64,000 nucleotides of DNA from Pseudooceanicola nanhaiensis (GTDB lineage: Bacteria > Pseudomonadota > Alphaproteobacteria > Rhodobacterales > Rhodobacteraceae). Where the stretch lies: the NCBI RefSeq assembly GCF_020171315.1, contig NZ_JAIUZP010000001.1, forward strand, positions 1-64,000, given 5' to 3'. Positions 7,927 to 16,907 of the stretch are shown one piece after another. Every line of letters begins with the position of its first letter. Positions within the stretch are counted from its first letter, which is position 1. Under the pieces are notes generated by a model. The model ran no database searches and was not told where the DNA came from. It worked only from the letters and a program-made list of their open reading frames with translations. Both the position numbers and the translations under genes were made by a program.

Positions 7927-9453
7927 ATGGCGAAGGCTGAGACACAGACGCTCTTCCTTCAGGGGGACGGCACCGCCGTTCTTGAGGCGCTCGACGCGGG
8001 CAGGCGCTGGCGTCTGCGGCCCGGCGTGGCCGTGCCGGGGCGCTTTGTGCTGCTCGACACGTTCGACGGCGCTGTGGCGGCCAAGGGGGGCCTCCTGTTG
8101 TGCAGTGAAACCGGTGCAGAGGTGCTGGGCCGGACCGAGCGGATCACTCAGGCGGCATGCCCCGCCGGGCGGGTGGAGGACAGGCCCGCAGGGCCGGTCA
8201 CGTCATGGCTGGCGGGGGGTGTATCACCGCTCCGCGCCCTGATCGCGGTGGCCGAGGGCAAATTCTTCTACCACCGTTTCGACCTGTTCGGCGCGCGGGA
8301 GGAGACCGGGGCGCGCGGCGAGCTTTGGGTCCTGCACTGCCCGGGCCGCCCGCCGCTGTCGATCCTGCGGGTTGATGCGCTGCGCGGTCACGAGGCGGCT
8401 TTGGGCCGGGTTCTGAAAGCGGTCGGAGCCAGCGAGGGACTTGTCGCGCTCAGCCCCTTTGCCGCAAGCGCCGCGCTGCGGGGGCTTACCCCGGCAGAGG
8501 TGGCGGGCGCGGTGGCGGAGGTGGTGCCGGAGGACCGGGTGATGGATGCGGTCACGCGGTTCCTGCGGGCGCAACTCGGCGTGGCGGCACGGAACGAAGC
8601 GGGCATCATCGCGGACCATGACACCGAGTTCCTGCACGACTACCGCGTCGCGTTAAGGCGCGCCCGCTCCGTCGTGTCGCTCTTTGGCGGCGTCTTCGAG
8701 GCCGGGACCAAGGCGGAACTGGAGCGGCGGCTCGGGGCGCTGATGGCACCCACGGGCGCGCTGCGGGACCTCGATGTCTACCTGATCCAACGGGAGACCT
8801 ATGTGGCCCTTGTCGCCCCCGAGCGGCGTCAGGGGCTCTGCCTGCTCTTCGAACGCCTCGCGCAGGAGCGGGCGGCGGCGCAGGCGGAACTGGCGGCATG
8901 GCTGCAGAGCCCCGCCTACCGGCACGCGATGCAGGCCTGCGTGGCGCTTCTGGAGGGGCCGGGCGCCCTCGTGCCTGGGTCGAAGGCGGAGCGCCGCGCC
9001 ATCGACTATGCGCGGCCACTGATCTGGAAACGCTACCGCAAGGTCCTGCGCGACGCGGACGCGATCCAGGCGAATTCCCCCGACGAGGCGGTTCACGCGC
9101 TGCGCATCCACTGCAAGAAACTGCGCTACACGATCGAGTTCTTTGCCCCGCTTTTCGAGGAGAAGGCCCTCCGCAAGCTGCTGAAGCGGCTCAAGAAACT
9201 TCAGGACACCTTGGGCGTGTTCAACGATTGCGCGGTGCAGCTGCGCGCCCTCGAAGCGCAGTCGAAGACACTGGACGCGAGGACACCGGATGCAGTCAAG
9301 ATTGCGATCAGCCTTGGGGCGCTGATGACGGTGCTGGGCCTGCGGCAGGGTGAGGCACGCGCGCAGGTAGAGGCGCGCTTTGCCCGTTTCGATGCCCCCG
9401 ACACGCGCCGGGCGTTCGAAGCCATCTGCAAACCCGGAAAAAGGGGCAGCTGA
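7927..9453 (+). CDS. CHAD domain protein with degenerate CYTH-like N-terminus
   Basis: 508-aa protein. The C-terminal part (about residues 210-495) is a CHAD domain: two four-helix units rich in conserved His/Arg/Lys, e.g. EFLHDYRVALRRARSVVSLF and EAVHALRIHCKKLRYTIEFF. CHAD domains bind inorganic polyphosphate and are often fused to CYTH phosphatases. The first 200 residues keep a CYTH-like outline (LLDTFDGAVAAKGGLLL resembles the YYDTPDxxL strand), but the ExExK catalytic signature is absent, so this half is probably not an active triphosphatase. Start ATG at 7927 was preferred over an upstream in-frame GTG. Convergent with the phosphatase gene that follows. A polyphosphate-binding role is inferred from family. 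Confidence 0.85.
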   Translation: MAKAETQTLFLQGDGTAVLEALDAGRRWRLRPGVAVPGRFVLLDTFDGAVAAKGGLLLCSETGAEVLGRTERITQAACPAGRVEDRPAGPVTSWLAGGVSPLRALIAVAEGKFFYHRFDLFGAREETGARGELWVLHCPGRPPLSILRVDALRGHEAALGRVLKAVGASEGLVALSPFAASAALRGLTPAEVAGAVAEVVPEDRVMDAVTRFLRAQLGVAARNEAGIIADHDTEFLHDYRVALRRARSVVSLFGGVFEAGTKAELERRLGALMAPTGALRDLDVYLIQRETYVALVAPERRQGLCLLFERLAQERAAAQAELAAWLQSPAYRHAMQACVALLEGPGALVPGSKAERRAIDYARPLIWKRYRKVLRDADAIQANSPDEAVHALRIHCKKLRYTIEFFAPLFEEKALRKLLKRLKKLQDTLGVFNDCAVQLRALEAQSKTLDARTPDAVKIAISLGALMTVLGLRQGEARAQVEARFARFDAPDTRRAFEAICKPGKRGS

Positions 9454-9505
9454 AGACCATCGCCGGATCACCGGGCAAGGGCGCGGGCCTCGCGGGGGCA
9501 GGCTG

Positions 9506-10333
9506 TCAGCCGAAGGGACCCAGATCGCGGATCGCTGAGAGCACCTCGACCGAGGAGGACGAGATCAGCCGCCCCGTATGACGTGTCGGGGTGTAGGGCG
9601 TGCCGTCTTCGAAGAGGGAGGTGCCCCCTGCCTCAGCCAGGATCAGCTGGCCCGCGGCGTGATCCCATGGCTTGATCGTGACGGCGGTGACGAAATCCGT
9701 CTGGCCCGCGGCCAGCAGCCGGTACTCGTGGCAGGAGCAGCGCAGCGACTGGACCTGCCGGATCACACCGAAGGGGGCGATGCTGGCCGCACGGTCGGCG
9801 GGCGCGGCCTGGCTGAGGGGGACAAGGCCCTCGATCTGGGCCAGCGGCCGCGGCGCCCGGGTGGTGAGCCGCTTGCGGGTGTCGCCCGCCACGAACCACG
9901 CGCCGCCGCCGCGATGGGCCATGATCCAGTCGTCGCAGACCGGGTCATAGAGCAGGCCGAAGACCGTCTCGCCCCTGTGGGTGACGGCGAGGATCATGCC
10001 AAAGACCGCAAGGCCACGGGCAAAGTTGCTGGTGCCGTCAACCGGATCGAGAATCACGCAGGTCTCGGCCCCGGCGATCTGGGCGACGAGGCTCGGGTCG
10101 TCTTCCACCGCCTCTTCGCCCACCACGGCGCAGCCGGGCAGGATGCGGCGCACGCCCTCGGTCAGCAGGACCTCCGCCTCGCGGTCGGCCACGGTGACAA
10201 GGTCCGTCGGGCTGGTCTTGGCTTCGATCTCGCTTGCCTGCAGGTTCCGGAAGCGGGGCAGGATCGCCTCCGCTGCCACGTCGCGGACAAGGGCGACGAG
10301 CGCCTCGGCGGTCAGGTCGTCAATGGTGCTCAT
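9506..10333 (-). CDS. Inositol monophosphatase family phosphatase
   Basis: 275-aa Mg2+-dependent phosphomonoesterase of the IMPase/FBPase superfamily. Metal-binding motifs are all present: GEEAVEDD (about residues 72-79), DPVDGTSNF (96-104) and WDHAAG (about 220). The substrate could be inositol phosphate, histidinol phosphate or 3'-phosphoadenosine phosphates; nothing here decides between them. I chose ATG at 10333 (MSTIDDLT) because an in-frame extension to 10453 adds 40 Arg/Pro/Ser-rich residues with no family counterpart. Monocistronic, convergent with the CHAD gene and divergent from the RTX gene. Confidence 0.87.
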   Translation of the reverse strand: MSTIDDLTAEALVALVRDVAAEAILPRFRNLQASEIEAKTSPTDLVTVADREAEVLLTEGVRRILPGCAVVGEEAVEDDPSLVAQIAGAETCVILDPVDGTSNFARGLAVFGMILAVTHRGETVFGLLYDPVCDDWIMAHRGGGAWFVAGDTRKRLTTRAPRPLAQIEGLVPLSQAAPADRAASIAPFGVIRQVQSLRCSCHEYRLLAAGQTDFVTAVTIKPWDHAAGQLILAEAGGTSLFEDGTPYTPTRHTGRLISSSSVEVLSAIRDLGPFG

Positions 10334-10641
10334 CAGGGCCTCGGGGCGGAAAAGGAGGGACGGGGAGGTGGACGGGGCAGTGCTGGCGTCCGGTCGGCGC
10401 GGGGCGGTGTCCTTCGGGCGATGCCCTGTCCGGGAAGGGGCGTGGCGCACCACGTCCCGGTTCGGTCACCGCAGCAGGCAGACCGGCATGTCACGGCCCG
10501 GTATAGGTCGCATCGCCCGTCGGGTCGATGCCCGTCTTGCCGTGCGGGCCTTGAAGGTACTGGACATTGATCCCCGTCAATTCGCTTTCCCGGGCGCGGC
10601 GTATGCTTGATGGCCTCTGTGGCCAGTGGGGAGGCTGGAAC

Positions 10642-13146
10642 ATGTCCGATACATCCGGGACCATACCGGGCACTGCGAGGGACGAGACCGTCGCATGGCG
10701 CGCCGAACCCGACCTGATCTACAGCGGTGCCGAAACGCAGGAGCGGCGCTTCACCCTTGGCACCGATACCCCCTCGCATCCGACGCCGGTCGTCGGATCG
10801 TCCTACGCCGCATCCACGGGGGGGGAGACCGCCGCGGTGGCGCAGGCCATCGTCTCCTCCGATCCGCTGACGGCCATCGACTGGGGCACGTCCTGGCCGG
10901 AGACTGTCATCGACATCTACTTCGCACCCGAAGGGGGCTACATCGACGGGGTGACGGATTTCGGGCCGTCACATGGCTTCACCGCCTATCAGAAGCAGCA
11001 GTTTCTCACGGCGATGGCGCAGATCGAAAAGGTCACCAACCTGACCTTCCGCGAGACGACCTCGCAGGTCTCGGCCGAGTTCCGGATGGGAACCTTCGAT
11101 CTCGACGCCTACAACCTGATCGCCTTCATGATGCCCCCGGGCGAGCCCTACGCGGGCTTCATGGGCTTCGATCCGGATTACCTCGGCTGGTATGACGCGG
11201 ACAGCGGCAACCCGCTGCTGGCGCGCGGGGGCTACATGTTCGCGGTGCTGCTGGAGGAGCTGTGCCACGGGCTGGGGCTGGCCCATGCCCATGACGATGG
11301 CGGGACATCCACCGTTCTGGAAGGCGTGGATGCGCCTATCGGGTCCTATGGTGTCGGCGACCTGAACCAGGGCATCTACACCGTCATGGGCTACAACGAG
11401 GGTTGGCCCGCCGGGCCCTACGGGACCGAGTATTTCGATGGAACCTATATCTACGTGAACGACTTCGGCTACGAGGCCGGGCCGATGGCGCTGGATATTG
11501 CCGTGCTCCAGCAGAAGTACGGGGCCAACCAGAGCTGGGCCACGGGCAATGACGTCTACTGGCTGCCCGATGCAAATGCGGTGGGGACGTTCTTCCAATG
11601 TATCTGGGATGCGGGCGGGACAGACACGCTGGCCTATGGCGGCACGCGGGGCGTGACCATCGACCTGCGCGCCGCGACGCTCGAAGGGGCCCCGGGCGGC
11701 GGCGGATACGTGTCCTACGCCATGGGCATCCGCGGCGGATACACCATCGCCAACGGCGTGGTGATCGAGAATGCGACCGGGTCCTCCGGGGCGGACTGGC
11801 TGACGGGAAACGACGCGGCCAACGTCCTGACGGGCAATGCGGGCAATGACGTGCTCAGCGGCCTCGCCGGGCGGGACCTGCTGCAGGGCGGGGTTGGCGA
11901 CGACACGATGTACGGCGGGGATCAGGACGATACGCTCGTCGCCTCTGACGGCAATGACCGCGTGTGGGGGGGCAACGGGCGGGACCTCGTCTATCTCGGC
12001 GCGGGGAATGACCTCTTCGAGGATCACGTTCAGGTGCTCTATGGCGACGACACCGTCTATGGCGACGCCGGCAACGACACGATGCGCGGCAGTGGCGGGA
12101 ACGACCGTTTCTATGGCGGCACGGGGGCCGACACGCTGCTGGGCGGGGACGGGGACGACCTGCTGCGCGGGAATGCGCAGGACGACCGGATCGAGGGCGG
12201 GGCGGGCAACGATACCGTCTATGGCGATCTTGGCCGGGACTACGTTCTGCTGGAGGCGGGCGACGACCTCTTCATCGACGATCCGCAGAACGACGATTTT
12301 GCCCATGACACCGTCTATGGCGGCGACGGCGCGGATCGCCTCCTGGGCGCCGGGGGCAATGATGCTTTCTATGGCGGGACGGGGGCAGACACCCTGATCG
12401 GCGGGGATGGCAACGACCTGCTGCGCGGCAATGCGCAGGACGACCGGATCGAAGGCGGGACGGGCAACGATACCGTCTATGGCGATCTGGGGCGGGATTA
12501 CGTGCTGCTGGAGGCGGGCGACGACGTCTTCATCGACGATGCGCAGGCCGATGCCTTCGGGCAGGACACGGTCTATGGCGGGGAAGGGGCCGACCGGCTC
12601 TTCGGCGCGGGCGGCGATGACCGCCTTTTCGGCGGCACCCACGCCGACACGATCTATGGCGGTGTGGGCAACGATCTGCTGCGCGGCAATGCGCAGGATG
12701 ACTGGATCGACGCCGGGACGGGCGATGATACCGTCTACGGGGACCTCGGGCGCGACTGGTGCTACCTCGGCGACGGCAATGACCTGTTCCTCGACGACGG
12801 GCAGACCGGCATCTACGGCGCGGATACCGTCTTTGGCGGCACTGGCGACGACACCATCGTGGCCCGCGGCGGGGCCGACAGGCTGACCGGAGCGCTTGGG
12901 GCGGATCGGTTCGTCTTCGACGTGGCGGCGATCGGGGCCGATACGATCACGGACTACGTGGCCGGGACGGATGAGTTGAGCTTTACGGCGGCGCTCTGGA
13001 CGGGTCCGCTGGACCAGGCGGGCCTCGAAGCGCTGACGCAGGTCGTTGGCGGTGCGCTGGTGCTCGATTTCGGGGGCGGCAATTCCGTGACCTTCGAGGG
13101 GCTGGTCTCCAACGCAGGGCTGCTGGACGACATCACGCTGATCTAG
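10642..13146 (+). CDS. RTX-repeat secreted protein, serralysin-like metzincin domain with altered zinc motif
   Basis: 834-aa protein. N-terminal part (about 40-370) resembles an M10/serralysin catalytic domain: FTAYQKQQFLTAMAQIEKV, then a zinc-helix region and a Met-turn at Met249 (TVMGYNEGW). The zinc helix reads LLEELCHGLGLAHAHD: His209, Gly212 and His215 are present, but the position of the first zinc His is Glu205, giving EExxHxxGxxH. Residues about 388-755 are GGxGxDxLxG calcium-binding nonapeptide repeats, including three 86-residue super-repeats. The last 80 residues have no repeats and end DDITLI, as in type I secretion signals. ATG at 10642 has a GGGGAGG box. No type I exporter genes are adjacent. 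Confidence 0.85.
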   Translation: MSDTSGTIPGTARDETVAWRAEPDLIYSGAETQERRFTLGTDTPSHPTPVVGSSYAASTGGETAAVAQAIVSSDPLTAIDWGTSWPETVIDIYFAPEGGYIDGVTDFGPSHGFTAYQKQQFLTAMAQIEKVTNLTFRETTSQVSAEFRMGTFDLDAYNLIAFMMPPGEPYAGFMGFDPDYLGWYDADSGNPLLARGGYMFAVLLEELCHGLGLAHAHDDGGTSTVLEGVDAPIGSYGVGDLNQGIYTVMGYNEGWPAGPYGTEYFDGTYIYVNDFGYEAGPMALDIAVLQQKYGANQSWATGNDVYWLPDANAVGTFFQCIWDAGGTDTLAYGGTRGVTIDLRAATLEGAPGGGGYVSYAMGIRGGYTIANGVVIENATGSSGADWLTGNDAANVLTGNAGNDVLSGLAGRDLLQGGVGDDTMYGGDQDDTLVASDGNDRVWGGNGRDLVYLGAGNDLFEDHVQVLYGDDTVYGDAGNDTMRGSGGNDRFYGGTGADTLLGGDGDDLLRGNAQDDRIEGGAGNDTVYGDLGRDYVLLEAGDDLFIDDPQNDDFAHDTVYGGDGADRLLGAGGNDAFYGGTGADTLIGGDGNDLLRGNAQDDRIEGGTGNDTVYGDLGRDYVLLEAGDDVFIDDAQADAFGQDTVYGGEGADRLFGAGGDDRLFGGTHADTIYGGVGNDLLRGNAQDDWIDAGTGDDTVYGDLGRDWCYLGDGNDLFLDDGQTGIYGADTVFGGTGDDTIVARGGADRLTGALGADRFVFDVAAIGADTITDYVAGTDELSFTAALWTGPLDQAGLEALTQVVGGALVLDFGGGNSVTFEGLVSNAGLLDDITLI
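12049..12822 (+). repeat. Three tandem 258-bp (86-codon) repeats inside the RTX gene
   Basis: Copies start at 12049, 12307 and 12565, each opening with a GACACxGTCTATGGCG segment, exactly 258 bp apart. Each encodes a block containing DTVYG, GGTGADTL, NDLLRGNAQDD, TVYGDLGRD and a (F/L)IDD-type spacer. Copies one and two are nearly identical in protein; the third is more diverged. This is a higher-order duplication on top of the ordinary nine-residue RTX repeats and would allow copy-number change by recombination. Confidence 0.9.
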
Positions 13147-13241
13147 GGCCGAAGGGGGTAGAAGGGGGCAGGAGCCGACCGTCCCGGCGCGTGCCCGCAT
13201 CGCCACCGTCAGACCTTCCCAACGCCCTGCCAGAACGAGAA

Positions 13242-13269
13242 ACGGCCCGCCGATTGGCGGGCCGTCTTT
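13242..13269. terminator. Bidirectional terminator between RTX gene and acnB
   Basis: Perfect 10-bp stem ACGGCCCGCC / GGCGGGCCGT with a GATT loop. It is followed by CTTTG on the plus strand and TTTCTCG on the minus strand. It lies about 95 bp after the RTX stop and 28 bp after the acnB stop, between convergent genes. Confidence 0.75.
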
Positions 13270-13292
13270 GTGTCGGAGTGTCGCGCCCCGGA

Positions 13293-16082
13293 TCAGAAGT
13301 GCACGGACAGCGAGTCCAGCGGGGTCTGCTTCGGAGGTGCGAACTTGGTGAGGTTGATGCCCTTCACCGCGTCCTTGTACTCGGTCAGCGTCGGCGTGCG
13401 GCCGAGGATGGCCGACAGCACCACGACCGGGGTCGAGGCCAGCAGCGATTCACCCTTCTTGGTCTCCGAGTCCGCCACGACGCGGCCCTGGAACAGGCGG
13501 GTCGAGGTGGCGAGCACGGTGTCACCCTTCTCGGCCTTCTCCTGGTTGCCCATGCAGAGGTTACAGCCGGGACGCTCGAGGTAGAGGATGTTCTCGTACT
13601 CGGTCCGGGCCTTGGTCTTCAGGTTGACGTCGTCGAACTCGAAGCCCGAGTACTTCTGCAGGATTTCCCAGTCGCCCTCTTCTTTCAGCTCGTCGACGAT
13701 GTTGTAGGTCGGCGCAGCCACGACCAGCGGTGCCTTGAACTCGACGTGGCCGGTTTTTTCTTCGAGGTTCTTGAGCATCTGGGCCACGATCTTGATGTCG
13801 CCCTTGTGCACCATGCAGGAGCCGACGAAGCCCAGGTCGACCTTCTTCTCGGCCATGTAGTAGGAGATCGGCCGGATCGTGTCGTGGGTGTAGCGCTTGG
13901 AGACGTCGGCGTTGTTCACGTCCGGGTCTGCAATCATGGGCTCGTCGATGGCGTCCAGATCGACGACCACCTCTGCGAAGTACTTGGCGTTGGCGTCCGG
14001 CTTCAGGGCAGGCTTCTCGCCCGAGCGGATCTCGGCGATGCGCTTGTCCGCGATGCCGATCAGCTTGGCCAGCATCCCGTTGTCCTGCTCCATACCCTTG
14101 TCGATCATGATCTGGATGCGGTGCTTGGCCAGTTCCAGCGACTCGATCAGGGTGTCGTCGTTCGAGATGCAGATCGAGGCCTTGGCCTTCATCTCGGCCG
14201 TCCAGTCGGTGAAGGTGAAGGCCTGGTCAGCCAGCAGGGTGCCGATGTGCACTTCGATGATCCGGCCCTGGAAGACGTTGTCACCGTGCTGCTTGAGCAT
14301 CTGCGCCTGGGTGGCGTGGACGACATCGCGGAAGTCCATATGCTCGCCCATTTCGCCCTTGAAGGTGACCTTCACGCTCTCGGGGATCGGCATCGAGGCT
14401 TCGCCAGTGGCGAGGGCCAGGGCAACGGTGCCCGAGTCCGCGCCGAAGGCCACGCCCTTGGACATGCGGGTGTGGCTGTCGCCGCCGATGATGATCGCCC
14501 AGTCATCCACGGTGATGTCGTTCAGCACCTTGTGGATCACGTCGGTCAGGGGATGGTACACGCCCTTGGGGTCGCGCCCGGTCACCAGGCCGAACTTGTT
14601 CATGAAGGCCATCAGCTTGGGCGTGTTGGCCTGTGCCTTGGCATCCCACACCGATGCGGTGTGGCAGCCCGACTGGTAGGCACCGTCGACGGCCGGCGAC
14701 AGCACGGTGGCTGCCATGGCTTCGAGTTCCTGAGCCGTCATCGGGCCGGTGGTGTCCTGCGAGCCCACGATGTTGACCTTCACGCGCACATCGGAGCCTG
14801 CATGCAGGACCTTGCCCGGCGTGACGCCGACAGCGTTGGCGTTGAAGATCTTCTCGACGGCGGTCAGGCCCTGATCGTCGGCGGTCACTTCCTTCGACGG
14901 GGCGAAGACGACAGGCGCTTCGACGCCGAGGATTTCGGCAGCCGTGGTCTGGAGCTTCTTGCCGAAGACGATGGCGTAGGAGCCGCCGGCCTTCATGAAT
15001 TCCATTTTCGGCGGCGTGAAGGAGGAGGACAGGTCAGCCAGTTCCTCGCCGTTCTCGTCGAAGAGCTTCTTGGACTTGGTGTTGATCTTCAGCACCTTCC
15101 CGGTCTCGACCGAGAATTTCTGCTCGAGGATCGGGTTGCCGTCGTTGCCGAGGATGGTCTTGCCGTCCTCATCGACCTTCTTGACCCAGTTCTTCAGGTT
15201 CAGGCCGATGCCGCCGGTCACGTCCACCGTGGTCGCGAAGATCGGCGAGATGCCGTTGGTGCCCGCGACGACCGGGGCGTAGTTGACGAAGGGCACGTAG
15301 GGCGACGCCTGCTTGCCGGTCCAGAGCGCCACGTTGTTCACGCCCGACATGCGGGAGGAGCCAACGCCCATGGTGCCCTTTTCGGCGATCAGCATGACCT
15401 GCTTGTCCGGGTGCTGAAGCTTCAGCTCCTGAATGTGCTTCTGGGCCGCCTCGTCGCACATGCACTTGCCGTGCAGTTCGCGGTCTGCGCGGCTGTGCGC
15501 CTGGTTGCCGGGCGACAGAAGGTCGGTCGAGATATCGCCTTCGGCGGCGATGAAGGTGACGACTTCGATCTCTTCGTTCACGTCGGGCAGCGTGGTGAAG
15601 AACTCGGCTTTCGCGTAGCTCTGAAGGATCTCTTCGGCGATCTTGTTGCCGGCCTTATAGGCGGCTTCGAGGCGGCCGGTGTCGGCTTCGTAGAGGAAGA
15701 CCTGCGTCTTCAGCACTGCGGCGGCCTGCTCCGCGATGGCGGCATCGTCGCCGAGCGCGAGATCGAGAAGGACCTCGACCGAGGGGCCGCCCTTCATGTG
15801 CGACAGCAGCTCGAAGGCGAAGGTCTGGTCGATTTCGGGAACGTCAGCGGTTCCGAGGATGATCTCCTTCAGGAACTTGGCCTTCACGCCTGCGGCGCTC
15901 GTGGTGCCGGGCAGGGTGTTGTAGATGAAGAACTGCAGCGAGTCAGCGCGGTGCTCGTTCGCCGGATCTTTGATCTGCGCGATGATTTCTTCGGTCAGCG
16001 CACCATCGTCGATCGGTTTCGGGTGCAGGCCCTGCTCTTTGCGGGCGGCGATTTCTTCGAGATAGGTGGCGTAGAGGCTCAT
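13293..16082 (-). CDS. acnB: Aconitate hydratase B (bifunctional aconitase / 2-methylisocitrate dehydratase)
   Basis: 929-aa TCA-cycle enzyme interconverting citrate and isocitrate through a [4Fe-4S] cluster; AcnB can also hydrate 2-methyl-cis-aconitate. The AcnB domain order is visible: N-terminal HEAT-like domain (MSLYATYLEEIAARKEQG onward, to about residue 160), swivelling domain, then the three-part catalytic core. The cluster region near the C-terminus contains ERPGCNLCMGNQ, and the protein ends with KGINLTKFAPPK-type sequence. Start ATG at 16082 replaces a longer frame to 16160 that lacks similarity. Single gene with its own terminator. Confidence 0.97.
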   Translation of the reverse strand: MSLYATYLEEIAARKEQGLHPKPIDDGALTEEIIAQIKDPANEHRADSLQFFIYNTLPGTTSAAGVKAKFLKEIILGTADVPEIDQTFAFELLSHMKGGPSVEVLLDLALGDDAAIAEQAAAVLKTQVFLYEADTGRLEAAYKAGNKIAEEILQSYAKAEFFTTLPDVNEEIEVVTFIAAEGDISTDLLSPGNQAHSRADRELHGKCMCDEAAQKHIQELKLQHPDKQVMLIAEKGTMGVGSSRMSGVNNVALWTGKQASPYVPFVNYAPVVAGTNGISPIFATTVDVTGGIGLNLKNWVKKVDEDGKTILGNDGNPILEQKFSVETGKVLKINTKSKKLFDENGEELADLSSSFTPPKMEFMKAGGSYAIVFGKKLQTTAAEILGVEAPVVFAPSKEVTADDQGLTAVEKIFNANAVGVTPGKVLHAGSDVRVKVNIVGSQDTTGPMTAQELEAMAATVLSPAVDGAYQSGCHTASVWDAKAQANTPKLMAFMNKFGLVTGRDPKGVYHPLTDVIHKVLNDITVDDWAIIIGGDSHTRMSKGVAFGADSGTVALALATGEASMPIPESVKVTFKGEMGEHMDFRDVVHATQAQMLKQHGDNVFQGRIIEVHIGTLLADQAFTFTDWTAEMKAKASICISNDDTLIESLELAKHRIQIMIDKGMEQDNGMLAKLIGIADKRIAEIRSGEKPALKPDANAKYFAEVVVDLDAIDEPMIADPDVNNADVSKRYTHDTIRPISYYMAEKKVDLGFVGSCMVHKGDIKIVAQMLKNLEEKTGHVEFKAPLVVAAPTYNIVDELKEEGDWEILQKYSGFEFDDVNLKTKARTEYENILYLERPGCNLCMGNQEKAEKGDTVLATSTRLFQGRVVADSETKKGESLLASTPVVVLSAILGRTPTLTEYKDAVKGINLTKFAPPKQTPLDSLSVHF

Positions 16083-16350
16083 CGGCGAATCCGGCTGCTG
16101 ATTGACTGTTGCTGGCGGGGAACGACAGGTGAAATCCACCTCGCGTCGTTCGGTGTACATTCGTATGCAGATTTGCAGCCGGATACAACATCACGGCTTC
16201 CGCGTATAGCCGAAAGATACACGGTGCTGCGCCGCAACAAAATCCCCAACGGGGGGAAAGCGTGAATATCTGTCTATCTGCCGCCCGTGCCGACGGTGGC
16301 AGCGTGCCGCTGAACCCGCTCCGGCGTTGCGGGGCGGGCCCGGGCGTGTT

Positions 16351-16872
16351 TCAGCCGACGATGAGCTGCTTGATCTGAAGTGCTTCGAGTTCGAGCTCGT
16401 TCAGGCGGTAGTAGACGACGTCGCCGATACTGACGAGCGCGACCAGCTTCTCGTCTTCGAGCACGGGCATGTGCCGGAAGCGGCCTTTCGTCATGCGCAT
16501 CAGCACGGTAACCAGCGGTTCGTCCGGCGTGCAGGTCTCGACTTCCTCGGTCATCACCTCCTCGACGCGGTGGGGCAGGGTCTTGCCCGGCGCATCGGCC
16601 AGCTTGCGCACGATGTCCCGCTCCGAAAGGATGCCGGCCAACATGCCGTTGGCGTCGGTGACGACCAGCGCGCCGATCTTGTGATCGCGCAGCAGGTCCA
16701 CGGCCTCGTGCAGGGTCTGGTGCGGGCGGATGGCGTGGACCGTGCGGTCCTTATCCTTGAGCAGGTCCTTCACCAGCGCCGTCGAAGCCGTCGTGTTGGT
16801 CGACACGGATTGGCTGGCGCTGCGTGCGTGCTCGTCGTCTTTCCGCAGGTGGGGGCGGTATGATTCGGGCAT
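16351..16872 (-). CDS. Protein with a pair of CBS domains
   Basis: 173-aa cytoplasmic protein. After a 35-residue polar N-terminus it has two CBS motifs: one from about residue 35 (VHAIRPHQTLHEAVDLLRDHKIGALVVTD) and one from about 100 (EEVMTEEVETCTPDEPLVTVLMRM with RHMPVLEDEKLVALVSIGDVV). CBS pairs bind adenine nucleotides or S-adenosylmethionine and act as energy or redox sensors; stand-alone proteins of this size are common in Rhodobacterales and their targets are mostly unknown. Monocistronic, upstream of acnB on the same strand with a 268-bp gap. Confidence 0.9.
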   Translation of the reverse strand: MPESYRPHLRKDDEHARSASQSVSTNTTASTALVKDLLKDKDRTVHAIRPHQTLHEAVDLLRDHKIGALVVTDANGMLAGILSERDIVRKLADAPGKTLPHRVEEVMTEEVETCTPDEPLVTVLMRMTKGRFRHMPVLEDEKLVALVSIGDVVYYRLNELELEALQIKQLIVG

Positions 16873-16907
16873 GGCGTAGGTCCTTCCTTGAACATTCGGC
16901 GATCTCT

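Noticed and set aside
11800-12900. Possible CRISPR-like repeat array
   Set aside because: The repeats are in phase, of coding length (27 bp and 258 bp units) and encode GGxGxDxxx motifs. There is no repeat/spacer alternation with unique spacers.
10969-13206. Long minus-strand open frame opposite the RTX gene
   Set aside because: Its repetitive Val/Ala/Ile/Pro-rich translation is the complement of the RTX repeats, not an independent protein.
13191-16265. Very long open frame antisense to acnB (over 1000 codons)
   Set aside because: High GC3 in acnB leaves the opposite strand without stops. The translation is His/Asp/Gly/Val-rich with no domain, while acnB itself is unmistakable.
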